Of a DNA stretch of 64,000 bases, positions 1 through 11,944 are shown one piece after another. Below the pieces are notes generated by a model. It saw only the letters and a list, made by a program, of their open reading frames with translations, was not told the origin of the DNA and did not search any database. This stretch comes from Phalacrocorax aristotelis (taxonomy: Eukaryota; Chordata; Aves; Suliformes; Phalacrocoracidae), in contig NC_134276.1 in the NCBI RefSeq assembly GCF_949628215.1, positions 132,246,125 to 132,310,124 of the forward strand, read 5' to 3'. The position numbers were made by a program, and so were the translations under genes. Position 1 is the stretch's first letter; each line of letters begins with the position of its first letter.

Positions 1-669
1 CCAAAGGAGTCGTATAGTTACTGGTGTGGCTAGATAAGCCTCCTAAAATAAAAAATTAAACTGAAAAAAAAAAGATTTAAAGGAGTTCTCTGTCCAAAGC
101 TGATATTGGAAAGCTTACAACGCATCAATACCTCCTTAGTTTCTTAGGAAAATAGATTTCCCTCCTGCTAGAGTAAATAGTCTTAAAGTAGTGGTAACCA
201 CTGGACTTTTACCAAGTCCTATTCAGATCTTCTGGGGACTATTACATTCAGGAGCCAGTGTGTAAGCTACAGCACTATCAAATCCTGTAGTAGAGGATTA
301 TCAGTAAAGGCATCCCTCTGCTTCTCCTGTTCTTCCCATAGCGAATGTACATATTTACGTACTGCAGCCTTCCTCCTCTACATTCCAGGCAAGTGGTCTA
401 GAAAGACAGCATTCTCCCTTAACAATTAACCAAGAGTTAAAAATGTTGGGTTTGTTTCCAACTTTGGGAGGAACTCCTTTGTGACCAAGTACATCCCAAG
501 GTAGCTCTGGATCAGCCTTTCCCATTCTTGTAAAACCTTTTTGTGAAAAGAGCCGAGTACTGTTAGCATCATACCAGATGACATAGATTGCATGCCTGGA
601 GAAATCAAACAATTAGCCAAATGGTTTATCTGGGTCTCTGATAGAGTCTGTTCTTTTATTATTCTTGAG
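1..669 (+). other. FAM162A: FAM162A intron (partial, upstream part outside window)
   Basis: This stretch precedes the penultimate coding exon of FAM162A and reads as intron. I searched it on the plus strand for the preceding FAM162A exon, which should encode a basic, Trp-containing segment, and did not find it. That exon and the mitochondrial-targeting N-terminus must lie before position 1. Two overlapping minus-strand open frames cover 355-680, but they match no family I know and are treated as chance. Confidence 0.5.
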
Positions 670-778
670 GATTGAAACAATCAGAGCAGCAAAGACCACA
701 CTGCGTGTGAAGTTCAGCTATGTAATGATTGTGTTGACAATATTGGGATGCATAGACATGGTGATTAGAGGGAAGCAG
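670..778 (+). CDS. FAM162A: FAM162A penultimate coding exon (membrane segment)
   Basis: FAM162A (also called HGTD-P) is a small mitochondrial membrane protein linked to hypoxia-induced apoptosis. This exon encodes 36 full codons beginning IETIRAAK, preceded by one base of a split codon. It continues through RVKFSYVMIVLTILGCI to the end MVIRGKQ. Mammalian FAM162A has the equivalent AAK/RVK.SYLMIALTV.GCI.MVI.GKK block, also 36 residues long. The hydrophobic run from FSY to MVI is the predicted transmembrane helix. The acceptor is a T-rich tract ending ttgag at 669 and the donor is gtaagc at 779. An Asp sits near the end of the membrane helix where the mammalian protein I recall has an aromatic residue. 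FAM162B is the alternative, but neighbouring KPNA1 favours FAM162A. Confidence 0.85.
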
Positions 779-853
779 GTAAGCACAGGTTTTTGGCTGG
801 TAAGTGCAAATCAATCTTCTAACTCCTCAGTTCCTCCTATAGATTGTTAGTAC

Positions 854-904
854 TGGTTTGGTTTGGTTTGGTTGTTTTGGTGGGGTTGGTTTGGGTTTTT
901 TTTT
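854..904 (+). repeat. GGTTT-type T/G-rich simple repeat
   Basis: Imperfect GGTTT units run into a T9 stretch about 75 bases downstream of the FAM162A 5' splice site at 779. On the transcript this is a GU/U-rich intronic tract. Confidence 0.8.
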
Positions 905-2342
905 CATTTTATCACTGAGCAAAAATTTGGGTCCTCCTAGTTCCCTGGAAGTGACTGTCATTGATAAATTTCCAAGTCAGAAAAGGGTGGTGGCACTGTT
1001 AGACTGTATATGCTTCCTTTAAAAGGACAAAAAATAGTCTCTTTTTCTCAGTGCAATAATTAATTTTAGTTTCTGCTGTTTTAACTCTAATTTTGCTGAA
1101 GGGCTGCAAAAGTTTGAAAGGAATGAGCACCTTCTGTTGTGAGCATCGGGTAGGCAGGTAAATGCTTCCTGGGCCAATGTGGTCCCTTCAGTTCACTGTA
1201 TGGACCTACTACAAGCGCCTCCACATGCTGCAACACTCATAGAATCAATATAATGGCAAGAACAAGTGATTGTTTCTTCAAAAACAGATGAGAATTATCA
1301 AAGTCTTTTTAAACAGTGGGGAGATAGATGGTCAGTAATAATTGTGCCCTTTAATTGCATTAGAAAATAGTCTTCCTTTAGTGTGGATGGAACAACTTTC
1401 CTCAAATTACTATTGTTTGTTGAATTGAAAAACTACTTCATAGAAGAGCTCCCACATCCTGTAGATGCTGACTATCCTTCATTTGCACAGAATTTGACAT
1501 GGTATCAAAGGAGACCAGCATATGGCAGCACTAGGTCTGACTTCATTTGCATCATACAGAGTGAGGAAGTGTAGAGTTTCAGATTCCAAATGCATCAAAG
1601 ACTAGTCTTACCTCAATTTTACTTGTTTTTTAACACAGTTGGTGAACTATTAACTTTGTGGTATTTCTGTAAAGAAGCAAGGAACGTTCTTTGTGAATCC
1701 AAGCTAAAGCCTCTCAGCAGCATTAGTCTCAAAGTCAAGGAATATGAATATCATCTGTGCAGCTTACTGTCATGTTGCTTTTGATAAAAAGCATGGTGGT
1801 AACAGAAACACAGTCCACTCCATTCTTTTAAGGATGACTAGAAGCAGAAAACCTTGAGCTTAAAGCTCTGACATGGGTAGAACCTTGTTTGCATGCTGCC
1901 TTTCTCTGAGCAGTTTGTCCGATGACAATGTTCAGATCTTCTTTCTACAGACAGTAGTGCTGTAGAGAAACCTTAAAACTAGTAACAGTCTCAACCCCAG
2001 CATAGTGAACTACTGATGGGTCAAGTGATGTTTCTACTTGTCAGCATTCCCCTATCAAAATGAAAAGGATGCAGCACTCAGACAAAACAGTGGAAAGGTT
2101 TTTCCCTGGCTTTAGCAGAAGAGATCAATCACTGACAATTCCCAGAGCATTTTCCTCTTATGAATGCAAACACCAGAAAGAGAGGACAGCTGCTTTGGGA
2201 CCCTTGTCTTCACAACCGCGGGAATCTATTAAGTTTAACTTCGATTTGTTTCCAGTACTGACTTTTGAAAACCAGATATTATTATTAAATACTGACCAGA
2301 AGCACAGAATACAGCTGCTAGTACCTTAACAAAAAGGTTACA

Positions 2343-2453
2343 TTTATTCCCAGAGAAGTAATGAGTTTAAGCCAAGATAGTCCAAAGGCTTTAATGCCAG
2401 GAAGAGAGAAGGTTAAAATAAAACATCTGTAGATTTTATTCTCTGGGAATAAA
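2343..2453. repeat. Inverted repeat, 15-bp perfect arms
   Basis: The left arm TTTATTCCCAGAGAA (2343-2357) is the exact reverse complement of 2439-2453, separated by 81 bases. It lies about 140 bases upstream of the last FAM162A exon. It could be a decayed hairpin-type transposon or chance; I see no terminal target duplication. Confidence 0.6.
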
Positions 2454-2593
2454 TTGAACATTTTTGTTACATGGAAATTAAACCATGCCTTGGGTAAGGA
2501 TAGGCCAGCTATTTTGTAAATTATTGATTCAGGTTTAATCTCTGTGGTACATTAGGTAATACTTTCTGCTCTTGCTTTGTCGTCATGCTGTAG

Positions 2594-2689
2594 GCTGTAA
2601 AAAGGCATGAATCTCTTACAAGCATGAACTTGGAGAAGAAAGCTCAATGGAGAGAGGAAGCTACTCAGAGTACATCTGCTAAACCTTAG
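2594..2689 (+). CDS. FAM162A: FAM162A last coding exon (C-terminus)
   Basis: This exon encodes 31 residues and a TAG stop at 2687-2689. It opens AVKRHESLTSMNLEKKAQ and continues WREEA, matching the (A/K)RHE(S/T)LTSLNLE.KA.L.EEA tail of mammalian FAM162A. The tail is the charged segment after the membrane helix. It ends TQSTSAKP, unlike the AMKAKT(E/D) ending of the mammalian protein. The acceptor is a T/C-rich tract ending ctgtag at 2593. The exon opens on a complete codon (phase 0), which matches the preceding exon ending on a full CAG. With the previous exon it gives the C-terminal 67 residues of a protein of roughly 150. Confidence 0.88.
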   Translation, partial: AVKRHESLTSMNLEKKAQWREEATQSTSAKP

Positions 2690-5600
2690 AGGAGGAGACA
2701 GAGAGACCAAGGACTGGGGAAGAAGAGCTGATGTCCTTTCCAGCACTGGAAGGAGAATGTAATCACATCTGTCCTGTATGTGTGTTCTGTACTCTTATGT
2801 TCAAGGAAGAATGAATACATTATCCTGTAATCATTAAAAACCTGTTTTCTTTTCCTAACAACCTCTCCTTTCCTCCAAACTGTCGTCTTCACAGTTAGTG
2901 AAACAGGACAAGTGAGCAAACTATGGACAGAAGAGTTGTTTCCCACATGTGCTATGCACAAGACCATCGTTTGTAAGACTGCAGGAGCTGTACCTGCATT
3001 TGTGGTACCAGTCTCCTTTATGGAGCCTTATGCTTGCTCTTACCACTTCCAAGAAGATAACTGGAACACAAAAGGACAGCCCATTTGGTTTCCACTTGTA
3101 CAAACAAAATACCTTTGCTGGGCAGTAATCCGCTACAACTATTTCATGTCCCTTCAGGAAGAATGGTGCTATGCTATATGTATTCTGTATTATTACAGGC
3201 TGCCTAGAATATTCCATATACTCCTCTTTGTGTAAGAGAGAACAGTTATTGGGGGAGTCCTTGCGTCAGGAATAATTGTGTGACCTGCATTAACATCATC
3301 AAAATAATCTTAAGTTATTGGAAAGTTTGCTTACCTGTTTGAGGTCCAATATATTCTCGCTGCATTTAAGTAAGTGAAGGATTACTTTTTGTGAAGAACT
3401 GCTGCCTTTTGATAAAAACAGAAGGGGGAGTGATAGTGAAGTGGCATTCCAGAAAGCCAGTGTTGCAAATGACAACCTAATGGTTTTTACACCAGAGCTG
3501 GTAGTGAGATGAGAGAATGTCCAAGCCAAGGGCATAGAGATGAGTATTTTGAGGAGTACTGAGCAACAGCTTCAACCTATACTATCAGATTTACTGTTTA
3601 GAGGTACGTGAGTATGAGAAAGTCAGTCAGGCATTCCTGTTCTCTGCTGCTGAGCTCTTTTTTCCAAACCTCATTGGGATTTGCATTTTTCCCCCCTTTA
3701 AGCTGGCATCTGTGCTTTCCTGATCCTGGCTCACTTAAAGATCATCTGTCTCAAGTTTTAGAAGCAGCAGACCCAGTAATACCTGCAAAGAGCAACTCCC
3801 AAAAGTTCTATTTCTAGCATTCATCCCAGAAGAGCCACATACTGTTCATGCTGAACAGCCTGCCGCAACTGGAAACCAAACTAGTATTTTCCCTCCTCCT
3901 TTCAGTTCATTTGGAAGGAAATGTAGACTGGGACCGTCAGGACCATCTGAAACTGTTGCTTCCCAGGACTGCCTGCTAAGTGGCCACCGGGGACACCACA
4001 AACAGAAGAGGCAGATGCGTTTGACAGATTTAGTTTGTGAACTTCCTGATAATGGGAGGCAGACTTTTTTTTTTAAACCTTTTCCTGATTATCTTTCTTG
4101 TACTACTAAAAACTAGCGCTACTGCTGGAAAAAATTAAAAGCCCTACCAAAAAATACAGGGTAAATCTTGTCTTTATACCTGGAAAAGAGGAGCAATAAG
4201 ATATCTAGTGCAGTCTTCTCTAGTACTTTGTCCTTTCCTCTAGAGCTAGAAAATAACTGCTGTGGTCCACCTTTTTACAAACTGCATTTCTGGGGACCAC
4301 TTGTAATGACGAGGTGTATCCAATTAAACAAGCTGTGCAGTCATTCCACCAGAGAAGCTATGAACTTCAGATGATGCCATGACCTGTTATCACATTCGTT
4401 GAAAGGCAATTATCACAAGTATGCTGTCAATCAAACAGAGCAGGCTTCCACAGATTTAAGCACTGAACGGAAGTCATGCTTAATTCCACTGCAGGTATGT
4501 CAACAGACCTTTCATGACAGCTCCGGTTCTTTGCCACACGAGTAAGCACGCAGGTGGAAACCAAAAAAATCTTCCCAGATTGAGTGCCTGTGTGCATTTA
4601 TGTATTAAATGAGACCAAAAAGGAGAACATGCGCTTCAGACAGTATTTCAGGTTACCATGAAGAGAAACTTGTGATTTATGCTTTTTGATGGCAGAGCTT
4701 AAAAACCATGTATCTCTCAAAAATATCCCCCTTTCAGTAAGCACCGAGTGCACTCTATGAACAGAACTGGCAGATACCTCATCTAGGTTTGGAAATAAAA
4801 CTACTTGGGCTCATCTAGCTGGTAAAGCATTTCAAATAAAAGTATGTAAAATAACAATTAGAAAGCAACACTCCAGAGCGGCAATGGTCATCAGTTTTTC
4901 ATTTTACTTAACCTTCCATAATTTGAGTTTACTCAAAAATTGAACACTGGTCCAGTGGTTTGACAGAAGCTCCATGTAGAAGTTCTTCCTTCTATCACTC
5001 TGGTACCTCTACCGTTTCAGGATCTACCATAAAACCTGTGCATTACTGTGCACATTTGTGTTCTTTTTCAGCTTCCATATCCGTTCCAGAGTCTCAGACA
5101 ACAGCCTGAGCCACTGGGCTTTGTGCTGTCTCCAGCTTGCTCGTAAACACTCTTAAGTAGCTGAATACTAGAAAAATGATATAAATCTTTCTCAGGCAGG
5201 CAATGAAAGAAACCACCTCTTTCCTAGTGTGATGGCTTCCAAGAAAGCACTTCTAAACACTGCCAATAGTTAAAAAAAACAGCACGTTTCTGGCCTAAGC
5301 AGCCAGTCTAGCCAACTGGAGAACTTAATACACCTATTATCACCCAATTAGCTTGTAGCTTTAGCCCACACCTTTTTAACAGTGCCTGATGGAGAAGAAC
5401 ATACTAAGTCCTTAAATCAGGTTTTAATTTTCTTTCTCCTCTTTGGCTTGGTCTACAACACCATTCATGTTTACTCAAAAAAGTCAAATTATCAATCCTT
5501 TAACACATGCCATATTGCTGTACCTGTTCCAGAGGCAACATTGCTCCCAGTGCAATCATCAATCTGACAACTCGAACGCTGCCTCAGAAAAGCATGCAAG

Positions 5601-7440
5601 AGTCCCATGGACGTGGCCATCGCAGTACATTAAGAGATCCTGTTTATCTTCCTACTAAGACTCAGGCATCTGAAGAAAGATCTTCATGTCTACTGCCTAA
5701 GATTGGCACGGGAAAGTACTAATGATGTGTTGTGCCAATCCCAGAAGCAAAGAAATCACATAGACAGATATGGGTCATTACTTAAAGCTGGCACAGAGAG
5801 AAAATAGCTGTTCTGGAAATCCTCGGGGAAGAAGAGAGGTGCATCACCAGGAGCACTGTCACATTTAGGACTGGGTGGTGGGATTTGGTTCTTAACAGTC
5901 TCAGTGCTGATAGTTACAGAAATGCAGGTTCAAGAACATTTCTCTAATGCCCAGTTTAGACATTGTTAAAACCTTAGCCTAGTAGTTTCAACTTATTACT
6001 GATGCTGCAAGAAGAACTCTGAGATTGCTAGTTCTCATTGATCTTTTCACCTTACCAGCTCACAGGGCTTTTGGAAGGTGCTTAGACTGCATCTCACAAG
6101 CAGACAGTAACAAATGCATTCATTTCAATTTTCAGGATAAGGTAAGAAGAAAATACTTTACTGGCACAGCACGCTGCATAGCAGAGCTAAGAGAAGAACC
6201 CAAGAACCCCAACAGCTCCCTGGCCTATCCTCTGCACAAGAGACCACACTGCTTCCTACTTGCACAAAGAACAAGAACAGATCACTCAAAACACAGTGTG
6301 ACCTTCACAAAAGTGGAAGCTAGAGACATTCTCGGAGATAGTTCCTGTCTGAGCAGCAGCACGTCCTTCAGGAAAGCAGGCAACACTGGTTTCAATGTTT
6401 CTAGCAGGTGACATAACCCTTGTTACTCTCATGCCAGTCTAAAAAAGTGCCTCGTTTCCTATCTGAATGGAACTTACAACCTTTTCAGTCATCATTGCTC
6501 CCAATTTTTAGTATCCTTTTTAAAATGCCAACAGCAACACCGAGAGTGCTCCTGTAAAAGTTTCACCAATGCCAAATATAAAGTTAGTATAAATCTCCCA
6601 TTTCTACTCAAGATTCTTTTTGTACCTGCGAGCAGCACACTAGCCACACAGAATTGTGTTAGGAAGTAGTGTTCAAGCAATAACGTACAATAAAGCCTCA
6701 TACTCTTTCAGCGGCACTTTTCCTCCAAAACAGAGTCCTTCACCTATGGCCTGAATGTTATTTATTAGGTGGGTAATGTTACACTACACGTTTGGCTCTA
6801 TTAAAATGCAAATAGTTTACTTGCCCTTGGCTTACCAAGTAATTCTCATCAGTCTGTATCAGTGAGCTGTTCCTATCATAATTCACAAGTTTGGTCTCTC
6901 TTCCATACTCATATAATTTACAGCCTCTGTTAGAAGTAGATTTTGTTTCTTTTCAACCTATTAATAAGGCTAAGTAAAGCAAGGCCAAGAACTGGTTGCT
7001 GGAAGATCCTGATGGAAATGCACTCAGTTAAGCACCATTTAAAATTAAATTGAGACCTATGAGTTAGCCACATTTTAATCCATTTAATGTGTGCCATGTT
7101 GATTTTTGTATTGGTTAGGTTTTCAGTCAAAATATGATGCAGTACCAGTCAAATGCCTTACACAGCCTAAGTATATATGACAACAATATTACCTGTGTCA
7201 ACCAGGCCTGTCACTTCAAACAAACATACGAAGTTTAAAGATGTATACTTATCTGCTCTGAATTCACGTATCCACAGCAAAAGTAACAAACACTGGCCAG
7301 GCTCCTTACACAGGAAGGCACACCATTCAGCTTAAATGGACTCTTTTTTAATTCACTCATTTAGAGGCAATTGTCATTATTTTCTTGGGGGGCAGGGGAG
7401 GGAAACGCCAATGCACCACATTGTTTTCACTAGCCTGGAA
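2690..7440. other. FAM162A 3' UTR and intergenic region
   Basis: This stretch contains the FAM162A 3' UTR and the gap to KPNA1. The boundary cannot be set from sequence. Plus-strand poly(A)-signal candidates are ATTAAA near 2831, 4131 and 4603 and AATAAA near 4793. The longest open frame, 6025-6411 plus (128 codons), has no recognisable domain and no splice context. I see no RNA gene or named repeat. Confidence 0.5.
6761..6766 (-). terminator. KPNA1: Candidate distal poly(A) signal for KPNA1
   Basis: AATAAA on the minus strand, with TG/TTTTGG-containing sequence downstream. It would give a 3' UTR of about 3.2 kb. Long 3' UTRs are known for mammalian KPNA1, so this or the 8191 signal could be used. 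No transcript evidence is available here. Confidence 0.25.
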
Positions 7441-7447
7441 GAGAAAA

Positions 7448-7618
7448 CACTTATATATATATAGATATATAGATATATAGATAGGTGTGTATATATATAC
7501 ACACATACGTGTGTGTGTGTGTATATATACGTGTGTGTGTATATATGTATATATACACAATAGTGTATATATACACAGAATATACATATATGAATATACA
7601 GAATATATGCACACACAC
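7448..7618. repeat. TA/TG/CA compound microsatellite
   Basis: Alternating purine-pyrimidine repeats: TATA/GATA units, then (GT)n, (TATG)n, and CACACA near 7610. It is probably polymorphic and able to adopt Z-DNA or cruciform forms. The open frames over it are repeat artefacts. If KPNA1 uses the 6761 poly(A) signal, the tract lies inside its 3' UTR. Confidence 0.93.
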
Positions 7619-8164
7619 TTTGCGCAGATTTGTTTACAAAATATGTAGCATTTTTATACCATCCAATAAGAGGTACATGATTTTAAACAAATCTTATAGA
7701 AATGACATGTTATTGGAAATTTACACGTAAAAAAATCCAGCACAAAAAAATCCAAAAGCTAAAACAAGATTTTGCTACTAATCAGTGCTTCTATCACCCT
7801 TCAAGAAAAGAGAAACACAGTTATTTATATGTGATGTAAAGGCAACATTGAGGGGTTTTTTGCTTTTTTTAAATTAACCACCAAATTTAACCCCCTAAAA
7901 TTACAAAGAATAGAAGTCCATTTACAGATCAAGTGCAGTAAACTAAATGTTCCTTCAGCACAAAGCAGCACTAGAGAAAATAACTGGGAGAGGGAAGGTG
8001 GAGGCCAACTGGCTTAGCTAGGGAGGCAGCAGGTGGCTTCTGCAGTGGCCACACAGGTCAGAGTCTCCATCCTGAAAGCACAGACAGAACTGAAGACTGT
8101 ATTTAAATAACGGTTGCACAGAGCTGATGTTCAGGCCTTTGCCTAGCTTCTTTCAGCAGTTTGA
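7619..8164 (-). other. Unassigned DNA or distal KPNA1 3' UTR
   Basis: AT-rich sequence with several A6-A7 runs, lacking open frames and recognisable repeats. Its composition fits the distal 3' UTR of a minus-strand gene but does not prove it. Confidence 0.3.
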
Positions 8165-9915
8165 CAAGTGATTTATGGTTATTTTTTTAATTTATTATTC
8201 TGTATCCAGTGGGTTGGTTTTGCTTCTGCAGTGGCTTGTCACTGAGAGGAGTCATAAGGAGGATCTTGCAGACAGTTCTGCCACTAACATTTACCACAGG
8301 TACTTGACACTGCAGTTGTCAGTGGTGATTTTGAAATGTTTACACTGGACAAATGTGTGTTCCGAGCGTCCAAAATGGCTTGAAAGAACATACGATGTGG
8401 GGGCACCGGACGGCCTGGAAATCCATTGCATTTACAGAAATGGAACTGCCATTTCCAATCACGTGGCATCTCCGCAGTTGTGTGAAGCATTTGGTGTCAA
8501 TGTCAGCTGAACTCAGAGAGGAGTGGCTGGCCTTTGCATCAGGCGTCTGTGATCCAAGCAGGTTGCGGAGCCAAGAACATGCTGCTAGCAGAAGGGCAGT
8601 CTACAGCTGTGGATGACAGCTGTCATGCAGTCAGCAATGCCTCACAGATGTCACCTGTAGGAACCATGCGTTCCATGCTAATTCACCTGAAGTCCCATGA
8701 ACAGCAAAAGATAAAAATGAAATGAAAGGGCCAGGTGGATCCGGGTGTAATATTACTATCCTTTGAATGTAGTGTCATTTTAGTTGTTAAATAAGGGGCT
8801 TGACCAGGAGGACTCTATTTTGTCAGGTGAGCTGGACAGGAAGCTCTTGTCTTGTGAAAATGAAAAGGAGATCTAACACTCCTTGTGCTAAGTTTTACAA
8901 ATTAAGATTTCTGTATTCAGAAGGTTATTTTTCAGAAGATAAATCTATTCAAGTCACACTGTGTAAAAACGTAGAGGCAGACAGGAATTGTTCAGCTCTA
9001 ACTATCATACCAAGGACCGGACTCGGGAGCATGAAGTCAGGAAGGGCTTGATTTTTTAAGGAAGGCCCAGCTGGATCATACTGTGCTGGCAAGCAGAAGT
9101 GGGGGTAGTTTCTCCATTTTAGAAGCTGGTTTGGAAAGTCGTTTCTGGGGAGGTGGTAAGAGTGACCTATTCACAGGCTCTTTTTTTTTGTGGATGGAAA
9201 GACTGGGAAGGTATACAAATCTCCACAGTGGTCTGCAATCCAGCTTGGGAGCTCAGTGTTGAGAAGGGATGGGGCCAGATGTGTTCAGTATTCTTAAGAA
9301 CCAGAAAACATGTCCATTGCAGCCTGTTGTTGCAGGGGACAGAGAACTTATTCCATTATTTGTAACATGTTCTATATGCCAATACCCCCAGCTGGCACAT
9401 ACAGCAAAGTAGATACATTGCATGTACAGATTTAACACATCTCACAGCCATCCAAAGAGGCATCCAGGGAATAATATGGGGAATGAATTCAGCTATGTTC
9501 TCAGAAAGTCTGAAAGTCTCCCTGGACTGCAGGCACACACTGCAGCAAATACATAAGAAAGGCAGCCTTATCTTGGATGCCAGGAGTGTGAGGACTAGTG
9601 GAGGAGGGATTATTTTCCTGTAATAGGAGCAGGGAATATCTCAAAGTATAGAAAGGTGCCTCAACTCCACGAAGATGACAGTGGAGAGGTTCAGAATCTA
9701 GAGGAGAAGGGTGATTCTGGTGACCCCTTGCCAAGGAGGGGGCATCCTGCCATGAAGAGCCGAAAGTTTTCCAGACGTATGTAAGAGCATGTGCACAAGG
9801 CTAGCGAATGAGCGCAAACAGGGTTATGGAAAACATTGAGAGAATCACTCCACGGGTGGCTTGTGGCTCGATAACAGGATTTTTTGGGTAGAGGAGCACA
9901 CAGCACAGGGGCACC
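8165..9915 (-). other. KPNA1: KPNA1 3' UTR (proximal, probable)
   Basis: The sequence follows the KPNA1 stop codon directly on the minus strand and contains no further splice acceptor or coding exon that I can recognise. The nearest minus-strand AATAAA is at 8191-8196, which would give a 3' UTR of about 1.75 kb. The open frames here (for example 8175-8510 plus and 9501-9734 minus) have no family resemblance. Confidence 0.45.
8191..8196 (-). terminator. KPNA1: Candidate proximal poly(A) signal for KPNA1
   Basis: A minus-strand AATAAA in an AT-rich context, the first canonical signal after the stop codon. The region just downstream is not strongly GU-rich, so it may be weak or unused. Confidence 0.3.
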
Positions 9916-10103
9916 TCAGAGCTGGAAGCCTTCCATGGGAGCCTCGCACTGCTGGAAGATGTACTGTTGCTGGTTGAGATCCACCTGTGGGGCAATGCTG
10001 CTGTCTTCATCCTCTGTTCCAAAGTAGTGCTCAATCAGATCAAAGGCCTTCTGATAAATCTCTTGATTCTCATGGCTCTGCAGGAATTCAATCTTGTCCA
10101 GGC
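9916..10103 (-). CDS. KPNA1: KPNA1 exon 14 (C-terminus and stop)
   Basis: This encodes residues 478-538 plus the last two bases of Gly477. It starts [20 protein letters not shown], continues [15 protein letters not shown], and ends MEGFQL with TGA at 9918-9916. It holds the end of ARM 10 and the acidic tail. The acceptor reads tctgcag before GCCTGG. Confidence 0.97.
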
Positions 10104-11880
10104 CTGCAGAGAAAAAGAAGTATGTAAAAGTTACAGCTTGGTGAATGCATGATCATTTTCAGTCTGTTGTGAACACCAAGTTGCATGACAATTCTCTCCC
10201 ACCTTCAGAAAGAACAGGTCCCTCTGTGGAGGCCCTTACCCAGCTTGTACTCTCCACACCCAAGGAAAAACAGGTTGACCTACATAGTTTCCTGTAACTG
10301 TGTGATATGTTTCATACTCTCTGTCTGCCTCTACTCTCTCACTAAAACAATGAATTCAACAAGCTCTAATGTGTAAAGAACAAGGCCCCAAAGACTTTTT
10401 CTAAAGAGACTTTTAAGACCATGTTTTCTGAAAGTGTGTTCACAGTGCTTTGTTTCCAAGGACCATGACTACAGAATCACATAACTGCAAGCTGGAAGAG
10501 ACTTCTGGTAATCATCTGTTCCAACCTGCAGCCCAGCCCAGCCCTACCACACCACCAACACCAGATCAAGCCAGCTGTGTTTAGCCAACTCTTGAGAACT
10601 TCCAAGGATGGCGCCTCCATCATCTGATGTGTATCGTGTATATACAATGCAGTTAATGCAACCAGTTTTTGGGCAGACAAGCATGTGGGCAAACTCAGGC
10701 CTTGGTAGTCAGAAACAAATGAAAGTAATACAGCAAGCTAAACTAGCTTTGATGCTTCAGGATGGTGCTGTAATGAAATACAAGTCTTAGCCACTCTAGT
10801 AAATCTCTAACACTGGGAACTGTAGTGGCTTTCTTGCCTGCTCCTTCTACTATGTATGAAGACTAGAGTAAACAATTCTCTGATACTCTATAGACATTTC
10901 TGCAACACTGACATGAAAAGGGAAGTTAAAACCTAGAACCAGGGAAGAAAAAAAATAATCCTATTCTGGTATAACTCTTCCCTGGAAGTCAAGGTAACCA
11001 TGAAGGGAACCATGGTTCAAGAAACCACGTTCAGTGATCCTCTTCTGTACTGCACTCAATAACCCATTTTTCTTTTTGGTAATAAGTACTTGCCAATCAA
11101 CACGGAAACTAACCTTAAGAGCAGCAGTAGCTCAGAACAGGGATGAAATGATGCTGGTACATGCCAGAACCTCAGCACAGCAAAGGCAAACAAGGAAGTT
11201 GGTGCTGCTGCCATAATTCTACAGGGCAGCAGAGAGGGAAAGGAAAGGTTTGAAACCTGAGTGACAGAGCAGTGCACCTGAACTTTTATCCACTGTAGAG
11301 GGAAGATACTGAGGCTGAATGGCACCCAGAAGGCTCCCTCAGCATCAGAAGAAATCAAGAAAAGGAGATCTGCACACACTGTCTACAATCTCCATACAGA
11401 GATAATGTAAAAGATGGAGAGCATTGGTAAATGGAGACTTGTCAAAGAACAGTTAATTTTCAGATAATAGTGATAAGGCAATTAGTAGAATTTGGTCTAC
11501 TGAAACTCTAATGGGTTCATGACCATTGCTTTAAGCCCTGACTTCCACAGATGTTCTGCTCATACCATATGCTTCCTCAATAAGAGCGCAGTACGGATTA
11601 ATGCCAGTTCCACTGCGTTTGGATTCCTGCTCTCCAAGCCTCAGGATGTTCTCCAGGCCATTCAGCGCTACTTGCACAATCTTTGAGTCCATTACTGTAA
11701 GGAGGTCGCAGAGTGGTTTAATGCATCCAAGTTCTACTAAATACCTGAAAAACACAACACAGAACTCAGTAAATTGTCTGCAAAATTACAACTGGTGTAG
11801 CCATTTAAGCACTTAGCATGAAGGTCTGAAGAACCAAAACAATCAAATAAAATTAAAATCAATTGGAGAACTGGAGAAAT

Positions 11881-11944
<64 letters not shown>

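Larger units (their letters stand above)
779..2593 (+). other. FAM162A: FAM162A last intron
   Basis: The intron runs from gtaagc at 779 to ctgtag at 2593, and both ends fit the consensus. It holds a GGTTT-type tract at 854-904 and an inverted repeat at 2343-2357 / 2439-2453. The short open frames inside (for example 1383-1574 and 2060-2329) match no family I recognise. Confidence 0.7.

Noticed and set aside
355..680. Two overlapping minus-strand frames (84-85 codons) near the FAM162A exon
   Set aside because: I considered an antisense exon because a fair acceptor (ctccag) occurs near 600, but the sequence matches no family I know and two frames are open at once, which points to chance.
6025..6411. 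128-codon plus-strand frame in the intergenic region
   Set aside because: No domain, no splice signals in a consistent arrangement, and ordinary residue composition for non-coding DNA.
7357..7730. Tyr/Ile/His-rich frames on both strands
   Set aside because: Direct translations of the TA/TG microsatellite.
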